A stretch of DNA of 64,000 bases from Watersipora subatra. Lineage: Eukaryota; Bryozoa; Gymnolaemata; Cheilostomatida; Watersiporidae. This document shows, piece by piece, positions 1 through 9,789 of this stretch. Numbering within the stretch: the stretch's first letter is position 1; every line of letters begins with the position of its first letter. Both the position numbers and the translations under genes were made by a program. The notes below the pieces were generated by a model. That model had not been told where the DNA came from, ran no database searches, and saw only the letters and a list, made by a program, of their open reading frames with translations. Location of the stretch: assembly GCF_963576615.1 (NCBI RefSeq), contig NC_088711.1, positions 36,940,121 to 37,004,120 on the forward strand, written 5' to 3'.

Positions 1-278
1 AACCGTCACAAAACGCTTGACAAGCTTGGTTTAATAAAAGTTAAGACCGGAAATTGAAACGCCGAGGAACAGAGAATAGAACGATAAAGTCTTGCGCATT
101 TCACGAAAAAAACGTGCACTTTTCACCAGTCTATAGCATTGTTCCCAAGGTTTCGGCAATTAACATAGGAGTACAGAAATCGTTTCATTCTGGTCGATTT
201 CAATTTTTCATTTTCAATTTCATTTGCTGACACATTTGAGTACTTTCGTATTCTAACTGATGTCCAACGAAGTATAAG

Positions 279-537
279 TAAAGGAAATGACGATGATATT
301 TTTTAAGTTCTTATGAGATTATTACAATAATTAATTATAAGTTTGGATGACTACAGAACAATGACTACGTAGTACAGATTTGCAAAAAATCTAACGCAGT
401 GTAAGTAGCCTAAAGGGAAAGACGATGATATTTTTTCTAACGGTTCTAATGAGATTATTACAATAGTTAATTATAGGTTTGGATGACTACAGAACAATGG
501 CTACGTAGTACAGATTTTCTAAAAATCTATACCAGTG
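279..537. repeat. Two-copy tandem duplication, period about 132 bp
   Basis: Two adjacent segments share the same order of words: GACGATGATATTTTTT, then GAGATTATTACAATA, then TTTGGATGACTACAGAACAA, then CTACGTAGTACAGATTT. The shared word CGATGATATT recurs 132 bases later. The copies differ by scattered substitutions and small indels, so the duplication is not very recent. No coding capacity was recognised. Confidence 0.75.
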
Positions 538-1356
538 CATTTTACTTCTAATATTGGCCGATATTGCATTTCTCTTTTTGCAGGAGGAGAGATATAAACA
601 TATAATCTTTTCCTTTCATTATTGCTATTTGTTGTATATAATAACACCCACACCCAGTACATTACAGCTACCATTGCAGTTATCCTATTTGACTGCTAAT
701 ATTGCATTTCTCAACCATCAGTACCCTTTCTTTTTTCCAATATCACTTTGGTCGTGGGCTGTATGACAGTGGAATTTCTAGTATATATTATATATCACTA
801 TAGCTATAGTGTAAAAGTCAGAAAAGTTTATAACTAGTAACTTCGGTATTTTGTTATTATCAGAATGGCTTAAATATAACCTAAACGGAACGAACAATGA
901 AAATGTTGCTGTTTGTTGACATTTTTACTAGACAGTCGAACATACACAGACAGAGTTAATCTGCTCCGATATCTGCCTCTTATATAAAAACTGTCATATG
1001 GTGGAACAAACTTTTTTATAAGATTGCGAAACACTTTGTTTAATTCTTTCCACAGCCCATAACTGAATGATAAAGAATTTAGCTAATTACACAATAGCAA
1101 AATAAATGATATGAATCCATGTCAAAAAACTGAACAGAAAGACCATATTATGTCAAAACTTCAAAAACATTTGTATCTCCACTCTAGGTAAGGTAATTTT
1201 CATTGCAAAATGCAAACATGCAAAATTTCTTCAAACAACAGATTTTGTAAGAAAGAATCCGATGAACATGGAAAATGAAACAAAAGTAAATAAACAATAA
1301 AAAGTATATGCCATGTTGGTTCATACCTCAGCTAGTTGAAGTTATTTAGAGTGGCT

Positions 1357-1550
1357 TTAATCTAATAGTTCAGAAACTCTGATCTAATTGTCTGAGATCT
1401 CTGATCTAACACTCCAGTATGCCTCATCTAACAGTACAGTATCTCTGATCTAACACTCCGGTATGTCTCATCTAACAGTTCAGCATGTCTATTTTAAGTC
1501 CTGTAGATCTGATCTAACAATCTAGTGTCTCTGATCTAAGAGTCCAGTGG
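1357..1550. repeat. Degenerate minisatellite, unit about 24 bp
   Basis: The words CTGATCTAAC and CATCTAACAG alternate with CAGTATCT or CAGTATGC through the stretch, giving roughly eight degenerate units. It lies just beyond the donor of the second RRM exon, so it is probably in an intron of the minus-strand RRM gene. Confidence 0.65.
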
Positions 1551-1629
1551 CACCAGTCATATTCTCTGAAATTCAGTCATACCATACTGTTCATCAGAAT
1601 GATATAATTGGCAAAACATAATTACTCAC

Positions 1630-3709
1630 GAATTCTTCGACCCTTGAAGTTGTAGTCATTGAGTTTGCCAACAGCCTGGAGAGAGGATGTAATGTTGTCA
1701 TACTGAACAAAGATGAAACCAGAATGAACAGTGAGATCTGCAAAAAGGGAGATAAGATTAAACTTCAAACATTCGTATGGCAAACCAGTCAAGACGGGCA
1801 GCCAGCATAAGGCAACCAGACCAAGTTTCATGCTTTTGAATGTTGTAATTTCCAACAGGGCCTTTTGTAGAAGAAAACTTAAAAGCAGCAAAAAAGCAAG
1901 AAAACGTCACACAATTCTCATTGAATTTATATTATGACAAATATACAAACAGAATATTTATATAATGTTTCTATATATCATAAAACCTCTTTTTAAACAC
2001 CATGACGCTACATTTTTTAACCCTTCCCATATAGAAGTGTTTTACAAAAGGTGACGTTTAAATTTGTGGCGCTGTATTTTCTGACTAGCTCGTCAGAATT
2101 TTGGGTAGATAAATTTAACCATTTTATGGGTGAAGTGAGGCTAATGTCGCCTATATTTTGCACTCTCCTTTGAGCAGAGCAACATTAACGCCGTCGGCCT
2201 CAGCATGTATAGCATGCTGAGGCCGACGGCATTAATGTTTCATTAATGCTTTCAGCATGCTATACATGCCTTCAGCATGTATAGCATGCTGAAAGCTAAA
2301 CCGTTTTCAGATACGCCGAAATATTAGACAAAGTCAAAATCAGACAGGGAAGAATTTGAGTAAAATATATAACTGTAGCTGAATACAGTTATTAATTATT
2401 TTGATGGTGTTGCTTTTAAAAATTTAAAGAAAATCATGTTAAACTTTAGAGTTAGAAAACTGACTTCGATACGCCGTCTTACAGGTAGGTGTTCCTGAAG
2501 AGTATTCCCATCATTCATCAAAACACTTTAAAGTCTTCAGTTTACCATCATAATATTTTAACTTCACATCATGAGAAAAGTGTTTTGATCAGTTCAAACA
2601 AATTAAGAGAAAAACTGAAACTGTAAAGGTGTTTAAATGCGAATTAATTAGCAAGAAATGGCTACATAAAGTATGATTTATTACAATGAAAAGTGAATTG
2701 ATACTGATACAAAGAAAACGAACTGACAAAGCAAAATAAAAATCAAGAATATGTTAAGTAATAATAACAAAGAGTACATAGAAATGCATGTACAAAAAAT
2801 TTTATTGTTGCTGCAGAAGCTAACCAACCTAATTTTAAATATAAAGATACTGTTACCTCTTGATACTGGTACAAATGTAAAAATGAGATATCGAAATTAA
2901 ATACATCAGTGAAGCGCACGAGGGTATTTTGTCTGACTGAACCAAAAGAGAATGTAGAGACAATTCCTAATCAAGAATGTCCATGTGAACATGTTTTTGT
3001 TTTACAATTTTTCGCGATTGCCCTTTGCAACAACTGGAAATCGAAGATTGAAATTGCGCACCGTAATAAAACATCGAAATTGAAACAGCATAATTGAAAA
3101 TTGCAAATAGGCGAAATGAATAATAAATTTAAACAAAAAATTTTTTATTCAAAAGAACAAATGCGAAAGGTAACAATAATTTAAAATAAAACGTACATAT
3201 TTAGCTTTAATCGTAATAGCTTTAACCGTAGGTGAGCTAAATAAGATAAGAATGGCATAGCTTTGTGGTTAGGTGCGCGTAGTTGCATACTTGCAATTGT
3301 AATTGTAACAGTTGAATTCCAGTCTGGTAGGGATTTATTATTGCTAGATTGTAATCGCTATAGTTGAACATATCGACAACAGAAACCAAAAGACAAACAT
3401 TGAGATTTATATATACTCTTGATGTATATACATCAAGAGTCAATTCTCAATATTGGCTGAGTTATCTAAAACTGCGTTCATATCAGAAGAACGCTAACTC
3501 TCACAGAGGTACAGCAAATCGAACTCACCATAGATTCTACCAAAAGGACTGAACAGCGCTATTAATTCAGCTTTTGAGCATATATTGCGGTTGGTGATGA
3601 TACCACTGACAAAGAGCCGACATCGCACAGCCTCTGGGTCTTTACTGTCGCAGAGAAATTTCAGACTTTTGTGTCTTAAAGCTTGATCTTCTAAGCTATC
3701 TTCTGGCAT
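1630..3709 (-). CDS. RRM-domain RNA-binding protein, hnRNP C/RALY/NCOA5-like (partial, two exons)
   Basis: Two minus-strand exons join into one RNA recognition motif. The upstream exon (3709 to 3529) ends at donor GTGAGT and carries an RNP2-like core, RLFVSGI, followed by ELIALFSPFGRIY. The downstream exon (1737 to 1630) follows acceptor TTTTTGCAG and starts DLTVHSGFIFVQYDN, the RNP1-like core, ending GKLNDYNFKGRRI before donor GTGAGT. Both junctions are phase 1, so the domain reads through without a break. A short FGRI linker followed directly by a GFxFVQY strand resembles the single RRM of hnRNP C, RALY and related proteins; that family call is inference. ATG 3709 directly follows an AG, so it may be an internal residue after an acceptor rather than the start. 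The 1.8-kb intron contains two perfect hairpins. Downstream exons should lie below 1630 or outside the window and were not found. Confidence 0.7.
2181..2296. repeat. Two consecutive near-perfect hairpins
   Basis: Hairpin 1 has arms 2181-2207 and 2213-2239 (27 bp, one mismatch that would be G-U in RNA) with a 5-nt loop. Hairpin 2 has arms 2248-2268 and 2276-2296 (21 bp, perfect) with a 7-nt loop. Both share the core CAGCATG...TATAGCATGCTG. They lie in the intron of the RRM gene and on its antisense strand as well. No target-site duplication was identified. Confidence 0.85.
3415..3440. repeat. Perfect 26-bp palindrome
   Basis: The 26 bases beginning ACTCTTGATGTA are exactly self-complementary, with no loop. 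It is just outside the upstream RRM exon, on the intron side. Confidence 0.8.
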
Positions 3710-4792
3710 CTAATGAAAGATATTGACGTAATAACAATGTTTTAGCTTGTCAATACCTACTCATAATTGGCATTGAGAATAGTGAAGGGTTCTAAGAATT
3801 GAAGTGCTTATCTCAAATTCTTTAAGAACATACCTACCTAATTAAAAATCGCCTAGTTCATTATGACCACCAGGTTACCAGATTACTTAAGAATGATAGA
3901 GACATATGGAAATACATCAAATCTAATAGCATCTCTGACTAGGGAAAGATCTCGCTTTTGCGAAGAAGGCAAACACCCCTAAAGGTGAGTGAATTCTGTC
4001 ATTCCACCAAAAATTCCTGTTTTAATAAAGCTGAAGGTCATACAACACATCAAAAAATGAGATTGACTTTCATGATATTCTAAAGCTGACCTACATCGTC
4101 TAAGGAATAGAGTACTACAGCATTATAGAGCCTAACTAGTTACTGTATTAACAAAATTTTATCACAATATAATATTATGAACGATATTAATTTTGTGTCT
4201 TATACAGTATCAAAGAAGCTTGAGGACAAAAACTCGCAGCATAAATAATTAGACTTGCACACTTGCTTTTTACCATCGGATCATGTTGTAAAGCAACAAG
4301 GAGAGCAATTTGATCAATAAAACTATATAGTCATACTTTTTGAGTTCATGAAATACACTACTCTGCAGCTACTGTTGTATGCTGATATTTGCAGAGCCCA
4401 AACTATATTGAAGCCTGAAGTGACAGCAGTTGCGTGAAGTGTCGTAAGTTACGGATTAGTACACGATTCGGATGAAAGCGCAGAAAAAACTGAGGCCTCC
4501 TTTTTCTTTTTTGAGTAAACTACATTTAATTATACAGCATCCACAGTTAGAAAAAAACTTTACTGTTTACTAATCATGACTTACCAAACGTGCAAGAGCT
4601 AGAAGTTTAATAAAAGAAACTATAGGTGGTACTACTGTACGGATATGTAGGTTAGGTGTGGGTGAGAAAAATGAGATGGTGATGAGGTGTATGCGATGTG
4701 GGGTAAAATATAAGAAATATGAAAGCTGTTGTTTATAACTCAGGTCCGAACTTCTCATCCAATATTCCGTTGAATGACTTCAGACACGAGCT
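3710..4792. other. Intergenic or intronic, nothing recognised
   Basis: Short open frames only, none with family signatures or convincing splice-site pairs. AT-rich single-copy-looking sequence. Confidence 0.5.
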
Positions 4793-4997
4793 AACATACG
4801 CATACCTGCCAAATCTCACGCATTGGGCGTGAGACTCACGCAATCACCCCAAAGAAAAAATGAAAATGCGTGAGAAATGCGCGAGATTTTTGCCCCAATT
4901 TCCACAACTTTATATATACTATCATTGATACATCAACTGCCCCAAAACCAAATCTCACGCACTGCCCCACTCTTGGGTTGGCAGGTCTGAACATACG
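4793..4997. mobile_element. hAT-type MITE with 8-bp target-site duplication
   Basis: The element itself is 4801-4989 (189 bp). Its ends are CATACCTGCCAA and TTGGCAGGTCTG, which are inverted copies except for the outermost bases. It is flanked by identical 8-bp repeats AACATACG (4793-4800 and 4990-4997). An 8-bp TSD with CA...TG termini is the hallmark of the hAT superfamily. Internally it repeats AATCTCACGCA in both orientations (for example 4811 and 4950). No transposase is encoded, so it depends on a partner elsewhere. Its TIRs differ from those of the hAT element at 45.2 kb, so that element is not its obvious parent. Confidence 0.85.
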
Positions 4998-5777
4998 TGT
5001 TCTTTTAAGAGTGCGTGAGTATCATCACACTTCAAGCAATCACAATTTTCTTTTTTAATTTAACAGTATAGATATTTACAACATCTGTATTAGTGAAATT
5101 CCAACACTAACTTTTTAATGGTACAGACGTTTCACGTTCGAGTCAACTGCGGTAGCGCTTTTCAACTTTCAAGACCGTTCTTGGTTTAGCTGCTACATTA
5201 GCAGGAAAAAAAATTGTCATCGAACTTGTAACAATTTAGGATTGAAACGCTTTTGCCTTTCGGACTATTCACTGCTGCATTACACGTAGAGAAGACAAAT
5301 CTGATTTATTCGATTCGCTGAGGATTTGGTTTTCATAAACACATCATCGCTTTATTTTGCGAAATATATCGTCGTACATGTATATAAGAGTGCGAGAATT
5401 ACGTCACCCGCATAGCATTGCATTTGAGTAAAGCAATAGTGCTTATTAAGTTTTGGTTGACCAGATTTGTTCAAGTCTATCACTGTGTTTAGTAACAAAA
5501 CAGTAGAATGTTCTGAACTAGCAACCTGAATATCAAACAGCAAATCACGGAATACGTCTGCTCGTACCCGATCCTTTCAGAGGCACTCACCGCTATCAAA
5601 ATACGGAGACGACAACTCCTTTAATACAAATCAAATAGTAAAATTAAAACTAACCAATGAAATTATTTACAAAAATGCTTAATACTTTCACCTACATTAA
5701 GTTTATTACTTGTATATGTAATAGCCTTTTACACTTTACATCTATATATACATGTATATATTATATATATATATATT
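4998..5777. other. Non-coding stretch ending in an AT-rich microsatellite
   Basis: No gene was recognised. The last part (about 5745-5777) is TATATA-rich sequence that forms the left flank of the first Helitron-like element. Confidence 0.5.
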
Positions 5778-6158
5778 TCTCAAAGTATGTCCGTGTGTAT
5801 GTCGTATGTCTGTCTGCATTCCGGCTATAGCTATTATTAGAATAACTGCAGCTGGACAACAATGCTGATGCAATGCCATGGAGTACCGTCATTAGAAGCC
5901 TAAGAGCTTACTGTAATTTTCCATTGGCAATGTGCCAGGCTAATAGCTTGAAAGCTACAGTTGTTTGACAATGTTTTAAAACTAGTACATTTGTTTTCAT
6001 TTTCCTCTTAAATTATTTAAACTACATGTACACAAAACACTTCTCTCATGATATGTAGTTTGAAAGTTACATTGGTAAATATTGTTATATGTTAAATACA
6101 AATCAATTTTTTGTCCAGACCTTTTTATTACCCGAGCATCGCCGGGTAGCACAGCTAG
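5778..6158 (+). mobile_element. Helitron-like non-autonomous element, copy 1
   Basis: The 381-bp element starts TCTCAAAGTATG and ends with a short hairpin, TACCCG...CGGGTA, followed by CTAG and a T. A 5' TC, a 3' subterminal hairpin and a CTRR end without terminal inverted repeats is the Helitron pattern. Copy 3 at 28967-29347 has exactly the same length. No Rep/helicase coding is present. Confidence 0.6.
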
Positions 6159-6180
6159 TATAATTATATATATACATAAA

Positions 6181-6539
6181 TCTCAAACTTTGTGTGTGTA
6201 CTTCAGTTTGTCTAGCTGTAGCTATTATAGTATTGGAATGAAGAACTCGTATCGCAGAAGATTTGATCTCGAAACCTCCCATTCATCAGGCAATTATTTT
6301 ACCAATTAAGCTACGCGAGATTGATGTACTCAATAGGCGATATATGTCACTATATGGGTGAAAATACGCATACCACTCTGCGTACGGTGCCACATCATTT
6401 TACTTACATCAAGTACTAGCTTATTCAAATTAATCATCGGCAATGTGCCATGCTTATGACAAGTGGCAAACAACTACATTGCCTGTAACTGTTTATAAGC
6501 TGATTTTTAATACCTGTGCAACGCCGGGCAATCCGCTAG
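6181..6539 (+). mobile_element. Helitron-like non-autonomous element, copy 2
   Basis: It starts TCTCAAACTTTG 22 bases after copy 1 ends, and finishes with AACGCCGGGC, a few bases and CTAG followed by T. The interior (about 6230-6330) contains, on the minus strand, a tRNA-like stretch with a B-box-like GGTTTCGAGATC and an A-box-like TAGCTTAATTGG. The same tRNA-like core is found in copy 3. The call is Helitron-like, but a tRNA-derived SINE sharing these ends is possible. Confidence 0.6.
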
Positions 6540-6889
6540 TAATTCCAAAAAAACCAGCACAATATAACTACTACCATAATGTAATCATGAAAACTTCTGA
6601 ATATTTTTTATTTCACTATAGCCTTGCAAATAAAATCTTCAAGTTTTTCTATTAATCCCTTTGTAAAAGTATAACTTCTTAAGTCAACAATTAAAATTTG
6701 TTGTTCTAATTATAAATAGGCAAAGGCAGAATCATATAAACAGTGGATGGAAGAAAGCTACCATTCACCTCAAAAGTAAGCCGCAACCCGCTAATAAAAA
6801 AAAGAGATTAATGTGTGAGGCAATACTCTTCTCTTTTAAAGTATAGATAATGGAGCTGTCAAAAATTTATGACTAATTTCAAATTCAGA

Positions 6890-9785
6890 TAAAATATCAA
6901 CAAAGGAGCTATCAACTATCCGTATAAATCCAGAAAAACTGTAGAAAACGTATACTTTATCGAAGAGTTTGTGACACTTTTGCTCGGAAAACCGGCCATT
7001 TCAAGATTATGGGTGATAGAGTTTATTGATGAGATCTCCACTGATGGACCGAGAGATATCTAAGATTGTTTTGTGGACTGGGTACTATGGAAACATCGGT
7101 GAACATTAAAAAAGGATGTTGAACCGTTCGCTCAAGCTGGGCCACGAAGAGTAGCTGCAGCAAGAAAGAAGGCCCTGCGTCAGAAACTACAGCGAATGGA
7201 GGCCCTAAGAGTTATCGAAAAAGTTGAAACCCCAAGGAATGGTGCGCACCTTGTATAGTGGTCCTAAAGAAAAATGGAAAAATCCGTGTCGGTATTGATT
7301 TAACCAAACTGCACGAGTCTGTACTTCAGGAATTTCATACACTTCTTACCATGGAAAAGACACTCAGCAACTTAAGAAATGCAAAATTCTTCAGCAAGAT
7401 GGATGTAAACAGCCGTCGGTACAGGCAGATGAAGCTAAATAGTACATATCAGAAAGTAACTACATTCATCATGCCACTTGGTAATTCTTTGGTATTATCA
7501 ATTATATTGGGAAGTTCTTTTCTTCATTAGCAAATGACATGTCTACCTTAAGGGAACCGCTTCTGAAGGATAAGGAGTAGATTTGGGACGCAGATTAGGT
7601 CAAGCAGTTTGCAGCACTGAAGAATAAATTGGCGTCAACAGTCACCCTCACACCTTATAAGCTGGAGGCAAAGGCGATGGTAAGCACTGATGCCTCGTCC
7701 TATGGCCTTGGTGCTGTCATAATATAGAGAGTTGGAGATGCCTGGAGGCCTGTAGCTTACGGGCCTAGAACCATGTCTCCCACTGAGACCAAATATGCCC
7801 AGATAGAGAAAGAAGCGCTAGCAATCGCTTGAGCATGTAAAAAATTTGACTTTTATCTGGCAGGGAAATAGTTTTACATCGAGACCGACCACAAACCGCT
7901 CATTTCAATTCTAGGAAAAAAGGAATTAGCTAGTTCAGCGATTCGAGTTCAGCATTTCTATCTAAAACTAATGGCATACAATTAAGATATTTTATCCATG
8001 TCTGGTCAGAAACTGGTTTTGGCAGATGCCCTGTCACGCTCACCCCTGCCGGGTTATACAATAGATGAGAAGAATGACATTGTGAATAAGATGGTAGAGG
8101 CCCTTCCAATTTTTCATGCAAGATTAACCAGCTTACAGGCGTCGACGTTATATTACAAGGAGGGTAGAGAGCTGCTTCAGTACATCATCAACGGTTGGCC
8201 AGTCTTTCGCAAAGTGTGTCTAGACTTACATAAATTCTACAGCTACAAAGAATACTTGACAACCATTGAGGGTATAGTATAGTGTACAAAGATGATAAAG
8301 TGTTCATATCATCATCAGAGAGGAAAAGAGTCGCGAAAATGTGTAGAAAACATAGATCGCGGCCACCAAGCAGACCCCATGCTTAAGTCGAGCTTAAGAG
8401 GTTGTGTGGTGAACAAGAATGACGACAGCTATTCGAGAACAAGTAAGAGGCTGCCCAAAATGTATTGAGTTCAGACGAATCCCTAAGGAGCCGCTGTGTC
8501 AGACACCTCTACTGGGACGCCCTTGGTGAAGGATAGCAGCAAATGTGTGCAAGAAAGACAGTCAAAGTTATCTGGTGATAATTGACTACTACAGTCGATA
8601 CTATATACTATATGTCACAGAGAAAGTGAAAACATGTGAAGCAAACAAATCTCTGCACAGTGCTGCACAATGTTATATGCTTGCTAGGAATTTCACACAC
8701 ATTGGGTAACTGATAACACAGCTTACTTCAAAGGAGAGGAATTCTAGAGAATTCCTTAACTTTGGGATATTAAACATTTTACGTATGCGCAATGGTACCC
8801 ACAAAGCAGTGAAGATTCAAATCGGGCCGGCTAAACTGTTAAGGGTTTATTGGACAAAAACTTAAATTTTCAAGCTGCATTGTGTAATTCCAGAGACAGC
8901 CCTATAGCGTCCAGGTATTCTCGGCCTCAACTCATGTTTAACTGCGATCTTAACTCGATGGGCATCTTCAACAACCATTCTGTTGACGAGCAGAAGTTTT
9001 TTCATAGAGATAGTTTTCAAAACTCGCCAGGCACACAACTAAAATAGTCGCCATTGCGCTCATGACAGGGGTCCACTGGGGTTGCTTCAACCAGTAAAAA
9101 TTATTGAAAGGACAAAGCGGAAGCTGCAAATGACCGCGATCATTGGGACAAATGGAAGAGAAGTTCTAGTAGAGAAAGATGGGATCCTTCTTCAGAGAAA
9201 CCGAGCTCAGATATTCAAAGTAAGTGATCGCCACAAGGATTGTAGTGGCACTACGGAGCCAGGTGTGTCAGCACCTGCAACAGGTAGTAAGTTTAAGCTC
9301 CCATTTCACTCGTCAGTTGTGGCAGCAACCAGGCCTGTGTCAGTGCTAATGTCCACTGGTGTGTCAGCACCAACCTCACCGACGATTGCAACAGCAATCA
9401 GAAGTGTGCCTGCACTGTCATCTACTGGTGTGTCGGCACCATCTTTGACAGTGGTTGCGACAGCATCCATAGATGGGAGAGCATTTTTATCAAATGGTGT
9501 GTCAGCACTAACTTCATTGTCGGTTACGACAGCAACCAGAAGTGCACTAGCACCGTCATCAATGGCCGGTGTGTGTCAGCAGCACCCACATCGTCAGTTG
9601 CGACAGCAACCAAAGGTGAGTCGGCATTTCCACATACACCGTCAGCTGTGACAGCAACCAGAGGTGTGTCAGCACCTCCTCCTACATTATCAGTTATGAC
9701 AGCAAATGGGAAGAGACAAATGACAACAATGTCCTATCAAACTAAAGCTGGGCAAGTGAGTAAACATCCCCATAGACTAGATTAG
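6890..9785 (+). mobile_element. Decayed Ty3/gypsy retrotransposon (pol remnant)
   Basis: Pieces of a gypsy polyprotein appear in order but in shifting frames with stops. About 6940-7060 resembles the segment between protease and reverse transcriptase. About 7130-7480 is the start of reverse transcriptase (RMEALRVIEKVE, KKNGKIRVGIDLTKL, NAKFFSKMDVNS). About 7590-7960 is RNase H (STDASSYGLGAVI, IEKEALAI, TDHKPL). About 8000-8280 is the connection region with DALSRSPLPGY. Integrase traces follow at 8860-9230, ending RNRAQIFKV. Most of the palm domain is missing between 7530 and 7590, and no intact gag or clear LTR pair was found. The element is therefore a dead, internally deleted copy. Confidence 0.8.
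9250..9720 (+). repeat. 69-bp coding-type minisatellite at the 3' end of the gypsy element
   Basis: GGTGTGTCAGCACC-type words begin at 9358, 9427 and 9496, a 69-bp (23-residue) period, with degenerate copies before and after at shorter spacing. The translation is Ser/Thr/Ala/Val-rich with a recurring GVSAP motif. The frame is continuous with the integrase C-terminus from 9082 to about 9560, then shifts by one frame. It may have encoded a repetitive tail of the polyprotein. Confidence 0.65.
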
Positions 9786-9789
9786 TAAC

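Noticed and set aside
2651-2668. Possible LST2 first exon (frame KKWLHK followed by GTATGA)
   Set aside because: Resembles the RKWLYK start of LST2, but no in-frame ATG precedes it after the upstream stop, and it is 14 kb away beyond an opposite-strand gene.
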